Positions 1-7,787 are shown, counted from the first letter of the stretch. The stretch is DNA of 11,728 bases from JBDTVS01 sp040007095 (GCA_040007095.1 JBDTVS010000187.1:1-11728), one strand, 5' to 3'. Translations and numbers: made by a program. The notes: generated by a model not told the origin, from the letters alone.

Positions 1-365
1 TCGGTGAGCGCGCGGAAGTGCCCCTGGCCGCGCCAGTCGCGGCGGGTGCCGCCGATCCAGGTGTAGAGCACACGGCGTCCGTCGAACACGATCGATTCGC
101 CGAGACGCGCGATGAGATCCGCGAGCTTCGGCTCGCGCTCGTTGACGGTGATTTCGTGCGCCACCTTGAACGAGACCGGCACCACCGTGGCGGGGTCGTC
201 GGGGAGCGGCGCGCTCGCCAGCAGAATCAGGTGGGCGCGATCGCCCAGCCGACGCACGATCTCGGCGGCGGTCTTCTTGCGGGGGAACTCGCCGAAGAAT
301 TCTTCCATGTACTGAATCTCGAGCGCGCCCTGCTCGAGATCGTACTGCGTGATGTGATATTCCAC
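1..365 (-). CDS. GNAT family N-acetyltransferase, 3' part missing (window edge)
   Basis: The reading frame opens with GTG at 363-365 and stays open to the window edge, giving the first 121 residues (start VEYHITQYDLEQG). The visible C-terminal end reads RRDWRGQGHFRAL, which resembles motif A of GNAT acetyltransferases (R/Q-x-x-G-x-G/A), the loop that binds the pyrophosphate of acetyl-CoA. It is preceded by strand-like segments (HLILLASAPL, VVPVSFKVAHEI, RRVLYTWIGG) in the usual GNAT order. The substrate cannot be told. The gene begins 4 bases after the glnS stop on the same strand, so the two are probably co-transcribed, perhaps with translational coupling, because no strong Shine-Dalgarno is visible. 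An internal ATG at residue 20 is a possible alternative start, but the residues before it look coding. The family call is fairly secure; everything beyond that is unknown. Confidence 0.72.
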   Translation of the reverse strand, partial: MEYHITQYDLEQGALEIQYMEEFFGEFPRKKTAAEIVRRLGDRAHLILLASAPLPDDPATVVPVSFKVAHEITVNEREPKLADLIARLGESIVFDGRRVLYTWIGGTRRDWRGQGHFRALT

Positions 366-369
366 GACT

Positions 370-2073
370 CTACTTACCCGTCTTTGACGCGATCCGGGCC
401 CAGGTGTCCCGGAGCGAGACGGTACGGTTGAACACCGGCGCACCCGGTCGCGAATCGGGATCGACGCAGAAATAGCCAAGACGCTCGAACTGGAAGCGCT
501 CGCCGACCGCGGCCCCCGCCAGGCTCGGCTCGGCGCGGCAGTCGTGGAGCACGTCCAGCGAGTGCGGATTCAGGTTGTCGAGAAAGGTCTTGCCGTCCGC
601 CGCGCGCTCGGGATCCTCGACGGAAAACAGCCGATCGTAGAGCCGGACCTCGACGCCGATCGCCTGGGCCGCCGGCACCCAGTGCAGGGTGGCCTTGACG
701 CGGCGGCCGTCGGGGGAGTCGCCTCCGCGAGTGGCCGGATCGTAGGTACAGCGCAACTCCACGACCTCGCCCTGGTTGTCCTTCACCACTTCCTGGCAGG
801 TGATGAAATATGCGCATCGCAGCCGCACTTCCCGTCCGGGCGACAGCCGGAAGAACTTCTTGGGCGGATCCTCCATGAAATCTTCGCGCTCGATGAACAG
901 CTCCCGGGTGAACGGCACCGGTCGCGTGCCGGCGGTCGGGTCCTCCGGGTTGTTGATCACGTCGACGTGCTCGATCCGCCCGTCGGGAAAGTTGGTGATG
1001 ACGACCTTGAGCGGCCGCAACACCGTCATCACGCGCGGCGACCGCCGGTTCAGGTCCTCGCGGATGCTGTACTCGAGCTGCGCGACGTCGATCACGTTCT
1101 CTTTCTTGGCCACACCGATCCGCCCGCAGAAGTCGCGGATCGACTCCGGCGTACAGCCGCGCCGGCGCAGGCCGGAAAGGGTCGGCATGCGGGGATCGTC
1201 CCAGCCGGCGACGTGACGCTGCTCCACCAACTGCAGCAGCTTTCGCTTGCTCATCACGGTGTAGTTCAGATTCAGCCGCGCGAATTCGATCTGCTGCGGC
1301 CGGTCGCGGTCGAACAGATTGTTCACCAGCCAGTCGTAGAGCGGCCGGTGATCCTCGAACTCCAGCGTGCAGATGGAGTGGGTGATCCGCTCGAGCGCGT
1401 CCGACAGCGGGTGCGCGAAGTCGTACATCGGGTAGATGCACCAGGCGTCCCCGGTACGGTGATGCGTGGCATGCCGGATGCGGTACAACGTCGGATCCCG
1501 CATGTTGAAGTTGGGCGACGCCATGTCGATCTTCGCGCGCAGCACGTGCGCGCCGTCAGGGAATTCACCGGCCCGCATCCGCGCGAAGATGTCGAGGTTC
1601 TCGCTGATCGGCCGATCCCGGTAGGGGCTGTTGCGGCCCGGCTCGGTCAGGGTGCCACGGTGCGCGCGAATCTCGTCGGCGTCCAGGCTGTCGACGTAGG
1701 CCTTCCCCTCCTCGATCAACCGGGTCGCGAACCCGTACATCCGCTCGAAATAGTCGGACGCGAAGTGCATGGCGTCCCACGCGAAACCCAGCCACCGGAC
1801 GTCTTCTTCGATCGCATCGACGTACTCGACGTCTTCTTTGGCCGGGTTGGTATCGTCGAAGCGCAGATTGCAGGTACCACCGGTCTCCTGCGCGATCCCG
1901 AAATTCAGGCAAATCGACTTGGCATGCCCGATATGCAGGTACCCGTTCGGTTCAGGCGGAAAGCGCGTCGCCACCCGTCCGCCGTGCTTCCCCGACGCCA
2001 GGTCGTCGGAGACGATGGAGCGAATGAAATCAACCGGCGCCTGCGGCGCGGCCGCAGCGTGCTCATCAGACAT
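370..2073 (-). CDS. glnS: Glutamine--tRNA ligase (glutaminyl-tRNA synthetase)
   Basis: This 567-residue class I aminoacyl-tRNA synthetase charges tRNA-Gln with glutamine in the cytoplasm. The N-terminus after residue 15 (DFIRSIVSDDLASGKH) is typical of bacterial GlnS. The nucleotide-binding HIGH motif is at residues 47-50, following the GlnS-type stretch FPPEPNGYL. The second ATP motif appears as MSKRK at 274-278, the GlnS form of KMSKS. The C-terminal half carries the beta-barrel anticodon-binding region. Length is close to the E. coli enzyme (about 554), the excess being an Ala-rich start. The ATG at 2071-2073 has no clear Shine-Dalgarno, and a TAAAAT box lies only 8 bases upstream, so the message may be short-leadered or leaderless. 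A GNAT gene follows at 4 bases. Presence of glnS implies direct Gln-tRNA charging, though it does not exclude a GatCAB route elsewhere. Confidence 0.98.
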   Translation of the reverse strand: MSDEHAAAAPQAPVDFIRSIVSDDLASGKHGGRVATRFPPEPNGYLHIGHAKSICLNFGIAQETGGTCNLRFDDTNPAKEDVEYVDAIEEDVRWLGFAWDAMHFASDYFERMYGFATRLIEEGKAYVDSLDADEIRAHRGTLTEPGRNSPYRDRPISENLDIFARMRAGEFPDGAHVLRAKIDMASPNFNMRDPTLYRIRHATHHRTGDAWCIYPMYDFAHPLSDALERITHSICTLEFEDHRPLYDWLVNNLFDRDRPQQIEFARLNLNYTVMSKRKLLQLVEQRHVAGWDDPRMPTLSGLRRRGCTPESIRDFCGRIGVAKKENVIDVAQLEYSIREDLNRRSPRVMTVLRPLKVVITNFPDGRIEHVDVINNPEDPTAGTRPVPFTRELFIEREDFMEDPPKKFFRLSPGREVRLRCAYFITCQEVVKDNQGEVVELRCTYDPATRGGDSPDGRRVKATLHWVPAAQAIGVEVRLYDRLFSVEDPERAADGKTFLDNLNPHSLDVLHDCRAEPSLAGAAVGERFQFERLGYFCVDPDSRPGAPVFNRTVSLRDTWARIASKTGK

Positions 2074-2081
2074 CTGTGTGT

Positions 2082-2087
2082 ATTTTA
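2082..2087 (-). promoter_or_regulatory. Possible -10 box for glnS
   Basis: Read on the minus strand, TAAAAT matches the sigma70 -10 consensus at five of six positions and ends 8 bases before the glnS ATG. The best -35 at a 17-base spacing is CTGAGC (2105-2110), only three of six. If used, transcription would start almost at the start codon. The call rests on one hexamer and is weak. Confidence 0.25.
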
Positions 2088-2257
2088 TCGCGTCAACCCG
2101 AGGCGCTCAGGCGAGCGGGCCCAAACATCGCAAGAGGTCACATTCTTGCACAGGTGCAGCTCGTACCGAAAGATTCGCCCGTCATTCTACCGCCGCCGTC
2201 TCTGTCAGATGGGCGCGTGTGACGAACCTGAAGCCGGCCGATCCGATCGCGGCGTGC

Positions 2258-2895
2258 CCCGCCTTTGTCAACCTTGGTGACGATGGCGTACCTGGCGCTC
2301 GGTATTGGCGCAAAATGCCGCGATTTTCTCGCGGTTCGACCAGGTTCTGCGCCAACCACTGCCCGTGCCGAACGCGGCGCAGTTGGTCAACCTGTCCCGC
2401 CGGGCCCCAAGCAGGGCAACTCCTCGTGCAGAAACGCCGGCGGCTGTGACGAGATCTTCAGCTAGCCGATGTTCCGGGACGTCGAACGGGTCCAGACGGT
2501 GTTCACTGGTCTCGCCGCGCACCGCTTGATCGACGTCAACCTGTCGTTCAACCGGCAGACTGTCAGCGGCAGCGGCATACTGGTCTCGGGCTCATACTTC
2601 CCCGTCCTTCAGCTCCGCCCCGCGTTCGGACGGCTGCTCGGCCCGGCCGACGACACATCGACCGGCGCCCCGGTCGTCGTCCTTGGCTACGAGCACTGGC
2701 GCACCCGCCTCGGCGCCAGCGCGACGGTCCTCGACCAGACGAGGATCGTCAACGGCCAGACCATGACGATTGTGAGAGTCGCGGCCGAAGCCTTCCATGG
2801 CACCACGATGGGCTCAAACCCAGCACCGAAGGATCGCGTCCAAGCCTTCCCGATGCTGATTCCGCCGCACGAGCACATCTCCCCGGCGTCGGCGA
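2258..2895 (+). pseudogene. Relic of an ADOP-type (MacB/FtsX) ABC transporter permease, N-terminal part only
   Basis: Pieces of a typical acidobacterial orphan permease N-terminus are spread over three frames. PAFV (from 2258) is followed in another frame by TLVTMAYLALGIGA, the first transmembrane segment. One base later comes NAAIFSRFDQVLRQPLPVP (to about 2365), and after a third shift near 2393-2402 comes PPGPKQGNSSC and CDEIFS. Then TAG at 2463-2465 stands where the family has Tyr before PMFRD. From 2469 the frame stays open with FTGLAAHR, LVSGSYFPVLQLRPAFGRLL and VVVLGYEHWRTRLG, the MacB-like periplasmic core, up to about HGTTMG. The rest of an approximately 800-residue permease, including the C-terminal transmembrane bundle, is absent. 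The first two shifts look like single extra A residues (in GTCAACC and GCAAAATG). An intact open stretch after 2469 should not be read as a gene. Family identification is from memory of conserved ADOP sequence. Confidence 0.8.
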
Positions 2896-5457
2896 TCAGG
2901 GATTCAGCCAGTACGCGAACTTGACGAGAAAGACGTTCTTGCCGGGCGTGCTGAACAGATCGTGGAAATCGCCGCCGAACCGGAATCTGCCGTCGGCGAC
3001 GCTGGCCTCGCGAGCGTGCTGCCACACCACAAAGAACGTCGAGCCTGGTTTGTACTCCCAGCGCAAGACGTTGGTGGTCCGGAAGGACCGGTAGTTGAAG
3101 TCGGGGTTGTCCGCGTAGGCGAACGGCGAATAGCGATCAGTGTAGACAGGGTTCCGGCCGTCGACCAGCTCCTTGAAGGCGCTGTAACCACCCGCCGAGA
3201 CGAATGGCTCCGCATAGAGCTGCACCGACAGGGTCGGCTTCATCGTGTAGGTGACGCGGCCGTTGAACGACACCGTGGTCTGCGCGAGGCGGGCGAACAC
3301 GTAGTGGGACCTGGCGTCGGTGACGTTCTTGACCCACTGCGTGTCGGCGACGGAGTTGGACACACGGATACCGGCCACGACCGACAGCGACGGCACCGGA
3401 CGAACCGTCACGTTCGACTGGTAGTTCCTTATCCACGAGCCGAAGCCGTCGGAGAACGCCTCGCCGTTGTAGGAGAAGGAAACCGGGTGGCGGTCGTCGC
3501 TGTTGATGTAGTACCAGCCGCCGTTGTAGTCCTCGACCAGGCCGCCCGGCCCGCCGCGAGACAGCCGATCGTCGAAGTACCGTTGGTTGAAATTGTAGCC
3601 GCCGCCGATCTGCCAGCTGTTGGTGAAGGTGAGGCTTGCGTTGACGTTGCCACCGCTGCCGAGCAAGTCGCCGTCGTAGTTCCAGTGGGCGTATTGGTTG
3701 AAGTTCAGATACCTGGCGCGAAACCACCGCGACGGCTTCTCGCTGCGGATCTGCAGCCAGTTGTTCATCGTCTTGTCGTCGGCGCGGCGAAAAAATCCGA
3801 CGTCGCTGATATCGAAGCTCGGCGACTTGAAGCCGGCGCTCGACTCGAAGCGGATCCGCTCGCCGCCGATCTTCCGGATCGCGATGCGCGCCGACGATCC
3901 CGACAATGACGTGGCATCCGGATCGAGGCGCGCCGACGGCGCGTCGGGCCGCTGAAAGTAATGGCGGCTGTTCTCGGCGATCCGGTCGATCGCCAGGGGG
4001 TCGCCGCTGACCTCGCTGCCGGTCCAGTATCCGGTCAGGCTGTATCGCGAGCGAAAGCGCCAGTCGACATCCGCGCCGCCGGTGACCGCATTCCTGGACA
4101 GGAACGTCAGGTTGTCGGTCAACTGCCGATGGGTGGACGTCAGGATGAAGCCGAACGACGATTGATTCGCGAACTCGCGTCGCACCCGGCCGACGGAGTA
4201 GTTCGTCAGCGGTTCGACCGCGCGGTCTTCGCGCGACGCGCCGTCGAGAACCGTGGCGCGCTCCTGGCGCGTTACGGCGTGAAGAGCGCCGATGGAAAAC
4301 GATCCGATTCGCCCGCTGACCTTGCCCGCGCCGAGAATGGCCGTCTGCGATGGCGAGTCCGAGTAGATCCCGTCGCCGCTGGGCAGATCGCCAATCCCCT
4401 GCGGCGCTCGCCCGATTCGTCTGCTGTAGAACAGCTGGCCATTGTCGAAGGGGAAGTTGAAGTTGCCGGATCCCTCGATGAAGAATGGCCGGCGCTCCGA
4501 GAAGAACGTCTCGAAGGCCGAGAGGTTCACGACCGCTGGATCCGCTTCGACCTGGCCGAAGTCCGGGTTGACGGTGCCGGTCAGGGTCAGACCGGGCGTG
4601 AGGCTGTATTTCAGGTCGAGGCCCAACGCGGCCTCAGACGTCGAGCGCTGCAGCAGCGGATTTCCGCCGGTGGGCCGCTCGGTCAATTGCGACACCATGT
4701 ATGGCAGGACTTCGAGGCGCTTGGGCGTCGCGAGCATCGTCAAACCGCTGAGATCCCCGAACGACGACACATACCCGGTGGCCGCGCGCGGCAGCAGCGG
4801 CCACGTCGAGGTTTCCTTCAGCCGGCCTATTTCGCGCACGATGGCGAAGCCGAACGTCGCGGCCGGCCCAGGCGTGAAGCGGAGCTGTGAAAAGGGGATG
4901 CGAAATTCGGCGAGCCAGCCGTCGCCGTCGCGCACCACGTTGACGTCCCAGACCGCATCCCAGCTGTCGTCGCGGTCTCCGTCGTTGAACCAGTACCGAT
5001 CTTGCTTCACGCCGGACGGATTGACGGCGAATTCGTAGGCCGTGCGCCGGTCGTGGTACGAATCGATGAACACCCGCAGCCAATCGCAGGGCGAGTTGTC
5101 GTCGCGGCGGGTCAGATAGGTGACAATCTTGTCCGGCTCGGCGTCGAACGCGCGCACGCGGATGTAGAGCGTGGTGGCGTCATACACCACGCGAAACTCG
5201 GTCCGCTGGCTCGGCGCCTCGCCTTCCCTCGGCTCTCGTTGCACGAAGGCGGACATCGATTGCACCGTGTGCCACCCTTCGTCCGTGAGCGTTACCCCCT
5301 GTCCTGCGCCTGGCAGCTTCTGAGCCTGCGCAACGTCCACGCCTGGAGCGGCCCGCGACAACGACTGGCCGAGGGTGACGGCAATGCCGACGACGGCGAA
5401 CACCAAGCGCAATCGCCGCGAAAAAGGGAGCATTGTCGGTGGCTTAGACGGCGGCAT
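2896..5457 (-). CDS. Secreted DUF5916 outer-membrane protein with N-terminal CBM9-like domain
   Basis: An 853-residue protein. Residues 14-37 are a basic then hydrophobic stretch (RRLRLVFAVVGIAVTLG) like a Sec signal peptide, with possible cleavage after Arg-Ala-Ala. Residues about 50-215 resemble a CBM9-like/DOMON sandwich: FVQREPREGE, YDATTLYIRVRAFD, NPSGVKQD, WLAEFRIPFSQLRF. The DUF5916 signature follows at 298-313 (PDFGQVEADPAVVNLS), continuing into FFIEG. The remainder has alternating aromatic strands typical of an outer-membrane beta-barrel and ends FAYWLNP, without the terminal Phe of many barrels. The family is common in Acidobacteriota and Bacteroidota and is suspected, not proven, to bind or transport carbohydrate or other polymers. 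ATG at 5455-5457 is the longest start; ATG at 5431-5433 (residue 9) gives a tidier signal peptide, and neither has a clear ribosome site. It is divergent from the sulfurtransferase gene. Confidence 0.9.
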   Translation of the reverse strand: MPPSKPPTMLPFSRRLRLVFAVVGIAVTLGQSLSRAAPGVDVAQAQKLPGAGQGVTLTDEGWHTVQSMSAFVQREPREGEAPSQRTEFRVVYDATTLYIRVRAFDAEPDKIVTYLTRRDDNSPCDWLRVFIDSYHDRRTAYEFAVNPSGVKQDRYWFNDGDRDDSWDAVWDVNVVRDGDGWLAEFRIPFSQLRFTPGPAATFGFAIVREIGRLKETSTWPLLPRAATGYVSSFGDLSGLTMLATPKRLEVLPYMVSQLTERPTGGNPLLQRSTSEAALGLDLKYSLTPGLTLTGTVNPDFGQVEADPAVVNLSAFETFFSERRPFFIEGSGNFNFPFDNGQLFYSRRIGRAPQGIGDLPSGDGIYSDSPSQTAILGAGKVSGRIGSFSIGALHAVTRQERATVLDGASREDRAVEPLTNYSVGRVRREFANQSSFGFILTSTHRQLTDNLTFLSRNAVTGGADVDWRFRSRYSLTGYWTGSEVSGDPLAIDRIAENSRHYFQRPDAPSARLDPDATSLSGSSARIAIRKIGGERIRFESSAGFKSPSFDISDVGFFRRADDKTMNNWLQIRSEKPSRWFRARYLNFNQYAHWNYDGDLLGSGGNVNASLTFTNSWQIGGGYNFNQRYFDDRLSRGGPGGLVEDYNGGWYYINSDDRHPVSFSYNGEAFSDGFGSWIRNYQSNVTVRPVPSLSVVAGIRVSNSVADTQWVKNVTDARSHYVFARLAQTTVSFNGRVTYTMKPTLSVQLYAEPFVSAGGYSAFKELVDGRNPVYTDRYSPFAYADNPDFNYRSFRTTNVLRWEYKPGSTFFVVWQHAREASVADGRFRFGGDFHDLFSTPGKNVFLVKFAYWLNP

Positions 5458-5512
5458 TCCGAGGTTAGTTTGCGAAAATCATGAATCAGCGCGTGAATGG
5501 TAAGGTAGGCGC

Positions 5513-6370
5513 GTGCCGTGGACCACTCTCGTTGACACCCGGGCTCTGGCGGATCGCCTGTCGGATCCTTCGCTCGTCATTGTTGATTGCCGGTTCGATC
5601 TGGCCGACGGGGCGGCGGGGCAGCTGCAGTATGTGAAGGAACATATCCCTGGCTCGGTCTACGCCAGTTTGGATCGTGATCTGTCCGGGGATAAGAACGG
5701 GCGGAACGGACGGCACCCGCAGCCCGATCCGGCAGCCCTCGCTGTCATCTTCGGCCGATGGGGTATCGACGACTCCGTTCAGGTCGTCGCCTACGATCAG
5801 GACACCGGCATCTACGCGAGTCGTCTATGGTGGCTGCTTCGCTGGCTTGGACACGACGCGGTCGCGGTCCTGGACGGCGGATTTGCCAGATGGCAGGCGG
5901 AACAGCGGCCGGTGCGGGCCGGTGTCGAAACCCGTACCCGGACGGAGCGCACGTTCACCGGCGCGCCGCGGGACGGGTGGGTCGTGAATGCCGACGAAGT
6001 GGGGAGGGCCATCGCCTCGCGGGAGGCCGTGCTGGTCGATGCGCGCTCGCCGGAACGATATCGCGGAGAAAGCGAGACGATCGACCGCGTCGCCGGCCAC
6101 ATTCCCGGAGCGGTCAACCACTTCTTCAAGTGGAACCTGTCCGACGCCGGCACGTTTCGGACGCCCGAGCAGATCCGCGAGCGCCTCCGGGCGTCGGTCG
6201 GCGATCTGCCACCGGAGCGCATCATCTGCTACTGCGGTTCTGGCGTGACCGCCTGCCAGAATCTCCTCGCCTTCGCGCACGCTGGCCTCGGCGGGAGCCG
6301 GCTGTATGTCGGATCGTGGAGCGAATGGTCGAGCGACCCGGCCAGACCGGTCGAGCCGAGCCCGCCTTAG
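5513..6370 (+). CDS. sseA: Sulfurtransferase, two-domain rhodanese (3-mercaptopyruvate/thiosulfate type)
   Basis: A 285-residue protein with two rhodanese modules. The N-terminal one (about 5-130) is the inactive structural copy, with VDCRFDL, HIPGSVYASLDRDLSG and VAVLDGGFARW. The C-terminal one (about 155-278) carries VLVDARSPERYRGE, GHIPGAVNHF and the active-site loop CGSGVTA, with catalytic Cys at 241. That loop is the form associated with 3-mercaptopyruvate sulfurtransferases; classical thiosulfate rhodaneses usually have CRKGVTA, so mercaptopyruvate is the favoured donor, but substrate cannot be fixed from sequence. No signal peptide is seen, so it is probably cytoplasmic. The start is GTG at 5513, preceded by a good ribosome site (GGTAAGGTAGG, ending 4 bases upstream). 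An additional Cys lies two residues before (239) and another seven after (248) the active Cys. The symbol is given for the family, not for proven orthology. Confidence 0.92.
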   Translation: MPWTTLVDTRALADRLSDPSLVIVDCRFDLADGAAGQLQYVKEHIPGSVYASLDRDLSGDKNGRNGRHPQPDPAALAVIFGRWGIDDSVQVVAYDQDTGIYASRLWWLLRWLGHDAVAVLDGGFARWQAEQRPVRAGVETRTRTERTFTGAPRDGWVVNADEVGRAIASREAVLVDARSPERYRGESETIDRVAGHIPGAVNHFFKWNLSDAGTFRTPEQIRERLRASVGDLPPERIICYCGSGVTACQNLLAFAHAGLGGSRLYVGSWSEWSSDPARPVEPSPP

Positions 6371-6635
6371 TTCGCTTTCACCAGTTCGCCGATCGCTTCT
6401 TTCCGCTTCACTTCTTTGCTTTCTTCTCGGGGCGGAGATGAGAAAGGTCTCGCCGTGCGACTGAGGGTTTTGTCGCCTTCCGGGACTGGCGTTGTGGCCT
6501 TTGTGCCCTTTGTGGTTCGCTACACCGTTTTGCCAATTGCTTTAACCCGATTGGCCTTTCCGTATCGGTCATCGCAGGTGCGTTCGCCCTGAGGATCAAT
6601 TCATCGCCACGGCGACAGAAACTCTCCCCCGACGA
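6371..6635. other. Convergent non-coding gap between sulfurtransferase and homocysteine methyltransferase
   Basis: These 265 bases separate two genes that end toward each other. The left part (about 6394-6428) is pyrimidine-rich on the plus strand. The middle holds a 9-base tandem repeat, listed separately. A 6-bp inverted repeat GCCAAT/ATTGGC (6532-6537 and 6550-6555, 12-base loop) is present but lacks a T-run. I see no protein with a start, ribosome site and recognisable motif here, and no intrinsic terminator that convinces. Confidence 0.6.
6489..6515. repeat. Short tandem repeat of a CCTTTGTGN 9-mer
   Basis: Two adjacent 9-base units, CCTTTGTGC (6498-6506) and CCTTTGTGG (6507-6515), differ at one base. 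A third, poorer unit GCGTTGTGG (6489-6497) precedes them. Similar C-T-T-N-G-T words occur at 7715-7741 and, inverted, at about 10517-10534. Elements of this look are scattered in intergenic DNA of many environmental bacteria; that statement is from general familiarity and their role is unknown. Confidence 0.55.
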
Positions 6636-7673
6636 TCAGCTTCTGCCGTGGGGAATGGGCGCGGGCGCCGACCGGGGCGGCATGTCCCTGACCGCCTCGA
6701 CGACCGCCGTGATGTGCGCAGGCGTGGTCCCGCAGCACCCGCCAACGATGTTTGCGACACCTCTCGAGGCGAGATCGCGGAGCGCATCGGCGAAGTCGGC
6801 CGGCCGAGCCGCGTACTCGCCTCGAAGGTCCGGTAGACCGGCGCTGGGATGACAACTGACGTAACAGTCGGCGTGACGCGCGAGCTCTTCGAGATGGGGG
6901 CGTACTGTGTGGACGGCGGGCGAGCAGTTGAGGCCGACGATCAAGGGCTTGGCCTGCGCCACCGCAGCCCAGAAGGCTTCGATCGTCTGACCGGTCAGCA
7001 TCCGCCCTGAATCAGAAACGGTCGCCGACAGCATGACCGGAAGCCGGCACGGCCGCGCGATGCACACCTCCGCAATCGCGGCCAAGGCGGCCTGGGCGTT
7101 CGCCAGATCGAACACCGTTTCAACCAAGAGCAGGTCGCACCCCCCCTCGATGAGCCCACGCACCTGTTCTTTGTAGGCGTCGCGAAGCTGACCAAAAGCG
7201 ACCGCACGAATGCCGGCCGCGGCGCGGCTGGGCAGGATCGACACGGATCGATTCGTCGGACCGATGGTGCCGGCGACGAAGCGCGGCTGATGAGGGGTGC
7301 GCGCGCGCCACACGTCGCAAGCCGCCCTCGCCAGGCGAGCAGCGGTCAGGTTGAACTCGTAGGCGCTCGACGACAGGCCGAAGTCGGCCTGCGCCACCGC
7401 GGTGCTGCTGAACGTATTCGTCCGGATGATGTCGCTGCCGGACTCGAGGTACTCGGCATGGACTCGGCTGACGAGGTCGGGGCGGGTCAGCGTCAGCGCG
7501 TCGTAGTCGCCGAACAGATCGCGCGAGTGTCGACGAAAGCGCTCGCCCCGGAAGTCGGCGTCCACCAGGCGCAGCCGCTGCAACTGCGTACCCATCGCTC
7601 CATCGAGAACCAGGACGCGCGCGCGGAGCAACGACTCGAGGGTGCGCGGCGACGTCACGTCACACTGAACCAC
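6636..7673 (-). CDS. Homocysteine S-methyltransferase, stand-alone MetH-type homocysteine-binding module
   Basis: A 345-residue TIM-barrel of the Hcy-binding (PF02574) family. LDGAMGTQLQ at 23-32 opens the barrel. The remaining motifs match the N-terminal module of cobalamin-dependent methionine synthase better than MmuM/BHMT: DADFRGERF (38-46), TNTFSSTAVAQADFGL (85-100), GTIGPTNRSVSI (135-146), GLIEGGCDLLLVETVFDLAN (173-192) and YVSCHPSAGLPDLRGEY (271-287). Zinc and homocysteine ligands are Cys250 (GLNC) and Cys313-Cys314 (GGCCGTTP). In full-length MetH this is followed by pterin- and B12-binding modules; here a TGA follows VRDMPPRSAPAPIPHGRS and nothing MetH-like continues downstream in any frame. 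The enzyme would therefore need a separately encoded partner, or use another methyl donor. GTG at 7671-7673 is the start used; an internal GTG six codons on is possible. No strong ribosome site is visible. Confidence 0.9.
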   Translation of the reverse strand: MVQCDVTSPRTLESLLRARVLVLDGAMGTQLQRLRLVDADFRGERFRRHSRDLFGDYDALTLTRPDLVSRVHAEYLESGSDIIRTNTFSSTAVAQADFGLSSSAYEFNLTAARLARAACDVWRARTPHQPRFVAGTIGPTNRSVSILPSRAAAGIRAVAFGQLRDAYKEQVRGLIEGGCDLLLVETVFDLANAQAALAAIAEVCIARPCRLPVMLSATVSDSGRMLTGQTIEAFWAAVAQAKPLIVGLNCSPAVHTVRPHLEELARHADCYVSCHPSAGLPDLRGEYAARPADFADALRDLASRGVANIVGGCCGTTPAHITAVVEAVRDMPPRSAPAPIPHGRS

Positions 7674-7710
7674 AAGCGCCCGGAGATCGCAAAGGCGGTC
7701 TGTCTTTAGG

Positions 7711-7746
7711 GTGTCTTCGTTGTGCGCTTGGTGAGCTTTGTCGTTC
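7711..7746. repeat. Degenerate CTTNGT repeat in the glycosylase-methyltransferase gap
   Basis: CTTCGT (7715-7720), CTTGGT (7727-7732) and CTTTGT (7736-7741) lie in one 27-base stretch, spaced 12 and 9 bases apart, followed by CGTTCG. This resembles the element at 6489-6515, which is also followed by GTTCG. It lies in the 114-base gap between two minus-strand genes, just upstream of the homocysteine methyltransferase start. I see no gene or clear promoter in this gap. Confidence 0.4.
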
Positions 7747-7787
7747 GAGCCTCTGATGCCCGTGGTTGTCCCAGGAGACGTGGCGGT

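Noticed and set aside
2091..2096. TTGACG on the minus strand as the -35 of glnS
   Set aside because: It lies only 3 bases from the TAAAAT box, so the two cannot form one promoter, and no -10 exists at a proper distance from it before the ATG.
544..2280. Long plus-strand open frame (578 codons) opposite glnS
   Set aside because: It is antisense to a clearly recognisable glnS, has no family motif and is Arg/Val/Asp-rich in the way GC-rich shadow frames are.
2469..2924. Apparent intact 151-residue gene
   Set aside because: It is the open part of the ADOP relic after the TAG at 2463-2465; homology continues upstream across that stop and through frameshifts.
6367..6513. Minus-strand open tail ending KEAIGELVKAN, overlapping the sulfurtransferase stop
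   Set aside because: It has no plausible start or ribosome site and crosses the 9-base repeat; too little to call even a relic.
6532..6555. GCCAAT/ATTGGC inverted repeat as a bidirectional terminator
   Set aside because: Short AT-containing stem, 12-base loop and no T-run on either strand.
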